Source of the DNA: an uncultured Paracoccaceae bacterium
Lineage (GTDB): Bacteria > Pseudomonadota > Alphaproteobacteria > Rhodobacterales > Rhodobacteraceae
Length of the DNA: 12,623 nt
NCBI GenBank assembly: GCA_937927885.1
Contig: CALEZJ010000021.1
Span: forward strand, 1-12,623
Reading direction: 5' to 3'
In this document: positions 7,184 through 12,623 of the stretch, piece after piece
Layout: every line of letters begins with the position of its first letter
Numbering within the stretch: position 1 is the first letter of the stretch
Notes under the pieces: generated by a model
What the model was told of the DNA's origin: nothing
The model's input: the letters and a program-made list of their open reading frames with translations, nothing else
Database searches by the model: none
Position numbers and translations under genes: made by a program

Positions 7184-7942
7184 CTAGGTGGCCTTGGCCA
7201 GCGCCTCGGCCTCTTCGGCCAGGATCGCCTTCCATTCGGCGATTCGCGCGGCGTCGGCGGTAGGGGCCGGGGCAGCGATCGACAGCGCGAAGCTGGGCGT
7301 TTCGGTGCTGCTGCGCACCACCAGCCCCAACCCGTAGACCGAGGCATAGGCCCGGCCGTGGCTTTCGGCAAATCCCTCGGCGCGGGTCTGCGCCACCGAG
7401 GCCCGGATACTCTCCACGCTGAGATTGTGATAGCGCGCAAGCTCGGGCGCGATGGACACCAGCACCCGTTCGACCGCCGGATCCCCCAGCGCCGCCAGCA
7501 GAGCAGTGGCTCCGGCCCCGACGCCCAGAAACCGGCGCTGGCCGACCTCGACCGGAATCGCACGGATCACCGCACGCCCTTCGGCCCGGTGGACGCAGAC
7601 CGCCTCGATGCCGGACCGGCGCATGACATAGGTTGTGACATTGCTGCGCGCGGCGATGCGGTCCGCCGCTGCCGACAGCGGCACCAGACCCAGCGCGCGG
7701 TCGGTAACGGCAAGGCCCAGCTCGTAGCTGAGCAGCCCGATCTCGTACCGTCTGGAGACCGGGTCATAGGCCGCCAGCCCTTCATCGGTCAGGCATTTCA
7801 GGATCCGGTGCGCGGTCGAGCGTGACAGCCCCAGCGATTCCGAAATGTCGCGCAGCGTGGCGGCCCCGGTATCGCTGGCCTGCGCGATGCGGCGCAGCAT
7901 CTCGGCCGCGCGCCGGATTGCCTGGGTTCCGTCCTGTGTCAC
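7184..7942 (-). CDS. IclR-family transcriptional regulator
   Basis: 252 residues from a GTG start. The N-terminal winged helix (about 5-70) contains GTQAIRRAAEMLR and the HTH LRDISESLGLSRSTAHRILK, then a wing ending SRRYEIG. The C-terminal effector-binding domain (about 80-250) carries the family stretches AVCVHRAEGRAV, VGAGATALLAAL and a final YGLGLVVRSS core. An upstream TTG at 7999 would add 19 basic, non-family residues; GTG at 7942 gives the classic TQDGTQAIRRA beginning. The gene starts 57 nt after the ligase stop on the same strand, so it is probably the last gene of the acyl-CoA operon and may regulate it. A candidate IclR-like palindrome lies at 12528-12542, at the far end of that operon. 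Whether it activates or represses is unknown. Confidence 0.9.
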   Translation of the reverse strand: MTQDGTQAIRRAAEMLRRIAQASDTGAATLRDISESLGLSRSTAHRILKCLTDEGLAAYDPVSRRYEIGLLSYELGLAVTDRALGLVPLSAAADRIAARSNVTTYVMRRSGIEAVCVHRAEGRAVIRAIPVEVGQRRFLGVGAGATALLAALGDPAVERVLVSIAPELARYHNLSVESIRASVAQTRAEGFAESHGRAYASVYGLGLVVRSSTETPSFALSIAAPAPTADAARIAEWKAILAEEAEALAKAT

Positions 7943-7999
7943 GTCCTGTCGCCCCCGCCTGCGTGGGTTCGTTCTGGCATGCCCTGCGGCCTGCGGCAA

Positions 8000-9538
8000 T
8001 CACCTGCCAGCAGCGATGCGGCGCAGGTCGGGCTTTTGCACCTTGCCGATGGCGTTCATCGGCAGCGCCTCGATCAGGCGCAGATCCTCGGGGAATTTCT
8101 GCCGCGCCAGCCCCTCGGCCTCCAGATGCGCGCGCATCGCCGCCAGATCGAACCGGGCTCCGGGCGCGGGCACGACAAAGGCCACCACCATCTCGCCGCG
8201 CTCGGGATCGGGCCTGCCGACCACGGCACAGGCGGCCACGGCGGGATGGCGGGTCAGGGCGCTTTCGATTTCCAGTGGCGCGATGTTCTCGCCCTTGCGG
8301 ATGATGATGTCCTTCTTGCGTCCCGTTATGACCAGAAAGCGCTCCTCTACCTGCACGCCCAGATCGCCGGTCAGGAAATAGCCGTCCGGGGTGAAGGCGG
8401 CCGGATCGTCGGCAGGGTCCAGATAGCCCGCCAGCATCTGCGGCGCCTGCGCGGCGATTTCACCCTCGATCAGCCGCAGCATGCAGCGGATCTCGCCGTC
8501 GGTATCGGGATGGGCCTCGGCCTCGGCGCGGGTCCGCAGCCCGGGGCAGATCAGCGGCACCTCGGACGACCCATAGGCGCGCGACACCACCGCATGCGGA
8601 AACTGCGCCAACCCCCGGCGCACCAGATCCGCGGGCACGCTGGCCCCACCGCAGACAAAGCGGCGCAGCGTGGGCAGCGACGAGCCGACCCGGGCTGCCG
8701 CCTCGATCAGCCCTTGCAGAAAGGGGGTGGCCCCGGCGATGAAGGTCAGACCCTCGGCGTCGATCAGGGACACGGCACGGGCAGGGTCCCAGGCGTCGTC
8801 CAGCCGCGCAATGCAGCCCGTGGCCCATGGGAATTCAAAGGCATACAGCATCCCGCCGATATGCGCGACCGGCGAGGGCACATGCAGCCGGTCCTCGCCG
8901 CCAATGGACCAGAAGACCGCCATGTCGCGGATCAGCGCGTCCATCCCGTCATGGGTGTGGATCACGCCCTTCGGTTTTCCCGTGCTGCCCGAGGTGAAGA
9001 TGATCAGCTTGGCATCGTCGCCCGGCGCGGGATCGGGGGTGCCGGGGGGATGGGCCAGCAGGGCTTCGAAATCCCCGTCCCGGCGCACCGCGATCACATG
9101 CGCGGGTTGCGTGGTCAGGCTGGCGACCAGCGCCGGATGATCGGTTCCCCGCCACTGGCCGGGGATGAACAGCGCCTCGACACCGCAAGCGGGCAGGATG
9201 TGGTCCAGTTCCGCGCGCCGAAGGATGGGCAACAGCGGCACGATGCGCCAGCCGAACAGCGCCGAGGCCAGGTTGATGACGCAGGCCTCCCACCAGTTCG
9301 GCAATTGAAACGCCACCACCGACCCGCGCCGCAGACCGCGTGCCTGCATCGCCCCACCCAGCGACAGCGCCATGTCCAGCATCTGGCGGCGGCTGAAGGC
9401 CCGGCGGCCGTCGGTGACCAGGATCCGCTCCGGCTGGGCGGCCGTCGCGCCAAGTGCGGTTGCGGCCAGACCGGGGCCGGGCGGCGGGGCTTTGCGCTGG
9501 CCGCGCAACTGGGCCATGCGGGCGTCGATGGGCGTCAT
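8000..9538 (-). CDS. Acyl-CoA ligase/synthetase (ANL superfamily, AMP-forming)
   Basis: A 512-residue AMP-forming ligase that would activate a carboxylic acid to its CoA thioester using ATP. All core motifs are intact: P-loop FTSGSTGKPKG (181-191), YGSSE (322-326), YFLTGDL (387-393), GRKKDIIIRKGENI (406-419) and the adenylation lysine K499 in NAIGK. The N-terminal domain covers about 1-405 and the mobile C-terminal domain the rest. The ATG overlaps the crotonase stop as ATGA. Such ligases open pathways for cyclic, aromatic, branched or fatty acids. The pairing with acyl-CoA dehydrogenases and a crotonase recalls cyclohexanecarboxylate (AliA-type) or terpenoid acid routes, but substrate specificity cannot be read from the motifs. 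Confidence 0.93.
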   Translation of the reverse strand: MTPIDARMAQLRGQRKAPPPGPGLAATALGATAAQPERILVTDGRRAFSRRQMLDMALSLGGAMQARGLRRGSVVAFQLPNWWEACVINLASALFGWRIVPLLPILRRAELDHILPACGVEALFIPGQWRGTDHPALVASLTTQPAHVIAVRRDGDFEALLAHPPGTPDPAPGDDAKLIIFTSGSTGKPKGVIHTHDGMDALIRDMAVFWSIGGEDRLHVPSPVAHIGGMLYAFEFPWATGCIARLDDAWDPARAVSLIDAEGLTFIAGATPFLQGLIEAAARVGSSLPTLRRFVCGGASVPADLVRRGLAQFPHAVVSRAYGSSEVPLICPGLRTRAEAEAHPDTDGEIRCMLRLIEGEIAAQAPQMLAGYLDPADDPAAFTPDGYFLTGDLGVQVEERFLVITGRKKDIIIRKGENIAPLEIESALTRHPAVAACAVVGRPDPERGEMVVAFVVPAPGARFDLAAMRAHLEAEGLARQKFPEDLRLIEALPMNAIGKVQKPDLRRIAAGR

Positions 9539-10320
9539 GCGCGATCCTTGCGGGCGCGCAGTGCCGCGACACGGTCCCGATGCGCCAGTGTGCGCACCGA
9601 CAGCGATTCATAGGCCAGACCCGGGTCCAGCAGCGCATGGGCGAGACGCTTCAGTTCCAGATTGACCGTCACCTTGGTCCAGCGGATTGCCTCGGTCGCA
9701 CCCGACAGCAGACGGTCGCAAAAGGCATCGACGCGGGCATCCAGCTCGGCGTCCTTCACCGCGTGGTTGATCAGGCCGATGGCCTCGGCGCGCGTCGCAC
9801 TCAGCAACTCGCCGGTCATCAGCAATTCCTTGGCGCGTGCAAAGCCTACCAGTTGCGGCCAGATCACCGCACCGCCGTCGCCCGCCACCAGACCCACCGC
9901 GACATGCGGATCGCCGATCCGCGCGCTCTCGGCGGCAAAGACCACGTCGCAAAACAGCGCCAGCGTGCAGCCCAGACCCACGGCATGACCATTGACCCGC
10001 GCGATCACCGGCTTTTCGATCTCCAGCAGCGCAAAGATCAGCAGCTTTGCATCGCGCACCTCGATGTCGAACAGCGCGGGATCGGCGATCACCCGCTCCA
10101 TCTGCTCCAGATCGCCACCTGCGGAAAACGCCCGCCCCTCGCCGGTCAGCAGCACCAGATCCGATCCCGCGTCCCGCGCGGCAAAGGCAAAGGCGTCGAT
10201 CAGTTCCTGATGCAGGCGGGTGTTGACGGCATTCAGCACGTCAGGCCGGTTCAGCGCGACGGTCAGTCGCCGTCCCTGACGGGTCAGGCGCAACGTTTCG
10301 AAGGTGGGAACCTCGCTCAT
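9535..10320 (-). CDS. Enoyl-CoA hydratase/isomerase (crotonase) family protein
   Basis: A 261-residue crotonase-fold enzyme. The two oxyanion-hole segments are present: AFSAGGDL (64-71) and GHAVGLGCTLAL (111-122). In the active-site stretch DPHVAVGLVAGDGG (137-150), the position equivalent to Glu144 of rat enoyl-CoA hydratase is H139, while the Glu164 equivalent is kept as E165 in AKELLMTG. D148 replaces the Ala of the usual GAGG. It may therefore be an isomerase, hydrolase or specialised hydratase rather than a standard 2-enoyl hydratase. Both ends overlap neighbours by 4 nt (ATGA), tying it to the dehydrogenase pair upstream and the ligase downstream, so its likely substrate is the unsaturated thioester they produce. 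The fold is certain; the reaction is not. Confidence 0.92.
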   Translation of the reverse strand: MSEVPTFETLRLTRQGRRLTVALNRPDVLNAVNTRLHQELIDAFAFAARDAGSDLVLLTGEGRAFSAGGDLEQMERVIADPALFDIEVRDAKLLIFALLEIEKPVIARVNGHAVGLGCTLALFCDVVFAAESARIGDPHVAVGLVAGDGGAVIWPQLVGFARAKELLMTGELLSATRAEAIGLINHAVKDAELDARVDAFCDRLLSGATEAIRWTKVTVNLELKRLAHALLDPGLAYESLSVRTLAHRDRVAALRARKDRA

Positions 10321-11231
10321 GCCATTCCCCAGCGATGATCGGCAAAGGCGCGCATCTGGCCTGCGGCCCCACCGCCGACCGAACGCAGCATCTTGGCGCG
10401 ATAGGTGAAGCGGTGCAAGGGATGTTCAAGGGTAAGCCCCATCGCGCCCATGAACTGGTGCAGGTCGTAAAGCATCTGCCCGGCGGCACGTTGCGCCTGA
10501 CCCAGCGCCAGAAGGGTGTCGGTGGCGGCGCCGGTCGCTGCGGCCTTCAGCACCAGCCAGCGCGCCGCGTCCATCTGCACCGCACCCGCAGCCAGCCGAT
10601 GCTGAACGCCCTGAAACGCCCCCAACGGTCTGCCGAATTGCTGGCGGTCGCGCACATGGGCCAGAACGGTCTCCAGCCCCCCTGTCAGCGACCCGACCAG
10701 TTCCGCCGCCTGTCCAAGCTGCCAGAGCGTCCGCGCCCGCACCGCGTCGGCGCCGGTTTCGTGCCAGTCCAGCCGCGCCGGATCGATGGCGCCGACGGGC
10801 CATGCAAAGATCGTCTCGCCGGGGATCGCCGCACCCTCGGGCAGGCGGGCGGCGCGCAGGGTCTCGCCCAGCCACAGCACCGCGCGCGCCTGCGGCGCAA
10901 ACCGCACCACGCCCGGATTCCCGTCGATCACCGCCAACGGGCGGGGCAGGTCCACCCCCAGAAGCGGCCTGAGCAGCGCCGAGGCCGCGCCCTCGACCGC
11001 GACCGGCCGCGCTGCAAGGCGCATCACCAGTTCGACCGCCGCGACCGCGCCCAGCGTCGGTTCGCGGGCAGCCTCGAAGAACCCGTTCTGGTCCAGCATC
11101 GCATCCAGCGCCGTGCCGTACTCCCAGCGCCCCCAGCCCGGCACCGCCCGGAACCCGGACACCGAATCCGCCAGAATCGCATCCAACGCGGCAACGAACA
11201 GCGCCTGATCCTCGGTATGGGCAAGCCGCAT
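10317..11231 (-). CDS. Acyl-CoA dehydrogenase-like protein, small (partner) subunit
   Basis: 304 residues, shorter than the usual 380 for this family. The C-terminal helical domain is recognisable from RQQFGRPLGAFQGVQH (196-211) through LHQFMGAMGLT (257-267). The N-terminal domain is degenerate and alanine-rich, and no FSEPGAGSD-type motif or IYEGT catalytic region is visible. This fits the minor subunit of the alpha2-beta2 acyl-CoA dehydrogenases described for steroid side-chain degradation (FadE28/FadE29 type), where one subunit supplies part of the FAD site. It starts 3 nt after the large-subunit stop, with AAAGGGG at an 8-nt spacer, and overlaps the crotonase start. I infer that it forms a heteromer with the large subunit. 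It could instead be a free-standing divergent enzyme. Confidence 0.85.
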   Translation of the reverse strand: MRLAHTEDQALFVAALDAILADSVSGFRAVPGWGRWEYGTALDAMLDQNGFFEAAREPTLGAVAAVELVMRLAARPVAVEGAASALLRPLLGVDLPRPLAVIDGNPGVVRFAPQARAVLWLGETLRAARLPEGAAIPGETIFAWPVGAIDPARLDWHETGADAVRARTLWQLGQAAELVGSLTGGLETVLAHVRDRQQFGRPLGAFQGVQHRLAAGAVQMDAARWLVLKAAATGAATDTLLALGQAQRAAGQMLYDLHQFMGAMGLTLEHPLHRFTYRAKMLRSVGGGAAGQMRAFADHRWGMA

Positions 11232-11234
11232 CGC

Positions 11235-12380
11235 TCAGGCCCCTTTCGGCAGCGAAAGGCGGCGCTGCGCCACCAGATTGAGCTGGATCTCGGCCGCACC
11301 CGCCGCGATGCCGGTGACGATGGCGCGTTCGTGGTGGGCCAGAAAGGCCGGATGACGGTCGCCATGGTAACAATCGGGCAGGAAGTCCATGCCGAAATCG
11401 TTCACCGCATGGTCGGCGGCGATCACCGCCAGCCGGGCGGTGGCGGCCTCGGCCGTCAGGCCACGCGCCCGCGCGTCGATCACCGCATAGACCAGCATCC
11501 GCGCGGCCTCGCAGGCCAGCGCGGCCTCGGCGGCGCGCAGTCGGGTGACCGGATCGCCAAAGGCCCCGCGTTCGGTCAGCAGTGCCACCATCTCGTCCAG
11601 CACCTGCTGGGCCAGCGCATAACGCGGAATGCCCACCCGTTCCTGCGCCAGCGCGGCGGAAATGATCGTCCAGCCCTGCCCCTCGTCGCCCAGCCGGGCG
11701 CTGGAGGGGACGCGCACATCGGTCAGGAACACTTCATGGATGTCGCCATGCCCGATCAGGCTGGGGATCGCGCGCACCTCGATCCCCGGCGTGTCCATCG
11801 GCACCAGAAAGATGGCGATGGCGGTCTTGCCAACGCCCTCGGTGCCAACGCGCGCCAGCAGGAAACAGGTCTCGGCCAGGGCGGCGTACGAGGTCCAGAT
11901 CTTCTGGCCGTTGATGACATAGCTGTCCCCGTCGCGCACGGCACGGGTGCGCAGGCTGGCCAGGTCGGACCCGGCACCCGGTTCGGAAAATCCCTGACAC
12001 CAGACCGCACGCCCCTGCGCCATGGGCGGCAGATAGCGCGCCTTTTGCGCCTCGGTGCCGAATTGCATCAACACCGGCCCGATCCAGTTGACGTTCATGT
12101 ATTGCGGTCCACGGGGTTCACCGGCCGCCCACATCTCCTCGCCCAGGATGAAGTGTTCCCAGACCGTTCCGCCACCGCCGCCCCATTCGCGCGGCCAATG
12201 CGGCACCAGCAACCCCTCGGCGGCCAGCTTCGGGCAGAAGACGCGGCTGAAATCGGTCTGCTGGCGCGAGCCGGGACCATGGCGCGCGATGCTGCGCCAG
12301 TCTCCGGGCAGTTCCCGCTCCAGGAAGGCGCGGACACGCTCGCGGTAGGTGGCGTCCTGCGCTGTCCAGCCAAAATCCAT
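11235..12380 (-). CDS. Acyl-CoA dehydrogenase, large subunit
   Basis: 381 residues, full length for the family. It has the helical N-terminal domain, then the FAD/substrate motif FSEPGAGSDLAS (131-142), NGQKIWTS (157-164) and a C-terminal helical bundle ending in AEIQLNLVAQRRL. The medium-chain catalytic Glu of IYEGT is replaced: the matching stretch is IAAGAAEIQ (358-366). A Glu in AQERVG (E247) sits where isovaleryl-CoA-type and FadE26-type enzymes carry their base, so I infer it is catalytic. The product would be an alpha,beta-unsaturated acyl-CoA, with electrons passed to ETF. The ATG at 12380 has GGGAAG upstream; an open extension to 12554 runs into the promoter region and lacks family similarity. 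It is the first gene of the operon. Confidence 0.92.
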   Translation of the reverse strand: MDFGWTAQDATYRERVRAFLERELPGDWRSIARHGPGSRQQTDFSRVFCPKLAAEGLLVPHWPREWGGGGGTVWEHFILGEEMWAAGEPRGPQYMNVNWIGPVLMQFGTEAQKARYLPPMAQGRAVWCQGFSEPGAGSDLASLRTRAVRDGDSYVINGQKIWTSYAALAETCFLLARVGTEGVGKTAIAIFLVPMDTPGIEVRAIPSLIGHGDIHEVFLTDVRVPSSARLGDEGQGWTIISAALAQERVGIPRYALAQQVLDEMVALLTERGAFGDPVTRLRAAEAALACEAARMLVYAVIDARARGLTAEAATARLAVIAADHAVNDFGMDFLPDCYHGDRHPAFLAHHERAIVTGIAAGAAEIQLNLVAQRRLSLPKGA

Positions 12381-12552
12381 CACGCTTCCCGCTATCTGAG
12401 ACAGTAACACCCTGCCTTTAGTTTTGTCGCGGCCCGGTTTCGCTGTCAATCGGAAAGATATTGACCATAAGTGGGACAAATGGCTAGATGGCTGGGGAAT
12501 TTTCGGGCCGGGCACTGATAATGCATGTTCCACAATATGGAATAATCTACTC
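12381..12552. promoter_or_regulatory. Divergent promoter region between two acyl-CoA dehydrogenase genes
   Basis: This 172-nt spacer is visibly more AT-rich than its surroundings. It holds a perfect TTGACA for the leftward operon (12444-12449, minus; the -10 at a 17-nt spacer is a weak CAAAAC) and TTGACC for the rightward gene (12461-12466, plus; weak CTAGAT at a 17-nt spacer). The two boxes form an inverted repeat GTCAAT-N9-ATTGAC. A GATAAT at 12517-12522 resembles a -10 but lacks a -35. Back-to-back promoters suggest shared control of both dehydrogenase genes. Start sites are unproven. Confidence 0.5.
12528..12542. promoter_or_regulatory. Candidate IclR-type operator, TTCCA-N5-TGGAA palindrome
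   Basis: A perfect 15-bp palindrome, with one more matching pair two bases outside, lies 10 nt before the divergent ATG at 12553. Its half-sites resemble those in the E. coli IclR consensus (TGGAA and TTCCA), in the opposite order. The operon to its left encodes an IclR-family protein at 7184-7942, the natural candidate to bind here. The regulator link is inference. Confidence 0.4.
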
Positions 12553-12623
12553 ATGAACCTGACGCCGACGGCAGACGACGACGCCTTTCGCCTGCGCGCG
12601 CGCGACTGGCTGAAGGCGCATGT
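12553..12623 (+). CDS. N-terminus of a second acyl-CoA dehydrogenase, cut by the window end
   Basis: The last 71 bases open from an ATG and encode 23 residues, MNLTPTADDDAFRLRARDWL then KAH. The DDAFRxxxRxWLxxH pattern is the usual first helix of acyl-CoA dehydrogenases; compare DATYRERVRAFLERE at the same place in the large subunit encoded leftward. It is divergently transcribed from that operon and starts just after the TTCCA-N5-TGGAA palindrome. No strong ribosome binding site is visible (GGAA sits about 10 nt upstream). The identification rests on one helix, so it is tentative, and nothing can be said about the rest of the protein. Confidence 0.6.
   Translation, partial: MNLTPTADDDAFRLRARDWLKAH

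Noticed and set aside
7979..9613. 544-codon open frame on the plus strand
   Set aside because: It is a complete antisense shadow of the CoA ligase, whose motifs are all intact on the minus strand; the composition is low-complexity and shadow-like.
10335..12407. 690-codon open frame on the plus strand
   Set aside because: It is antisense to both acyl-CoA dehydrogenase genes. Its length reflects third-position GC bias, and no domain is visible.
12381..12554. N-terminal extension of the large acyl-CoA dehydrogenase
   Set aside because: The extra 58 codons lie in the AT-richer promoter region and do not resemble the family. The ATG at 12380 starts the normal first helix.

Overview
The window is high-GC, densely packed bacterial DNA. 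Codon use, short leaders, ATGA/TGATG stop-start overlaps and protein style suggest an alphaproteobacterium, most likely a Rhodobacterales relative; this is inferred by eye, not by a search. It carries accessory catabolism: two leftward operons, each with its own regulator. There are no RNA genes, insertion sequences, CRISPR arrays or phage genes.

Region A (1-6339, minus strand) is a catabolic and uptake operon. In transcription order it encodes an ornithine cyclodeaminase/mu-crystallin family NAD(P)-dependent enzyme, a GabD-type semialdehyde dehydrogenase, a divergent dihydrodipicolinate-synthase-fold lyase, and an NMT1/SsuA-type ABC importer (binding protein, ATPase, permease). At the left edge is a piece of a type II 3-dehydroquinate dehydratase-like gene with no N-terminal half. 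A GntR/FCD regulator (6470-7123, plus) is divergent from this operon. The spacer between them holds a TTGACA box overlapped by a perfect ATTGA-N6-TCAAT inverted repeat, the likely operator. The gene set suggests import of a small, probably nitrogenous or carboxylated compound, cleavage by the lyase, and oxidation of a semialdehyde. The substrate cannot be read from the sequence.

Region B (7184-12380, minus strand) is an acyl-CoA catabolic operon: acyl-CoA dehydrogenase large subunit, small acyl-CoA dehydrogenase-like subunit, crotonase-family enzyme, acyl-CoA ligase and an IclR-type regulator. The first four genes are nearly gapless or overlapping. The ligase would activate a carboxylic acid, the paired dehydrogenases would make an alpha,beta-unsaturated thioester, and the crotonase would act on it. 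The operon's IclR protein and the GntR regulator of region A converge tail to tail.

Region C (12381-12623) is a divergent promoter region followed by the first 23 codons of another acyl-CoA dehydrogenase on the plus strand. It holds back-to-back -35-like boxes and an IclR-like palindrome (TTCCA-N5-TGGAA) just before that start codon.

No defence or mobile system is visible. The most unusual points are the unassigned region A pathway with its atypical lyase, the truncated dehydroquinase, the paired acyl-CoA dehydrogenases with a relocated catalytic glutamate, and a crotonase with a substituted catalytic glutamate.
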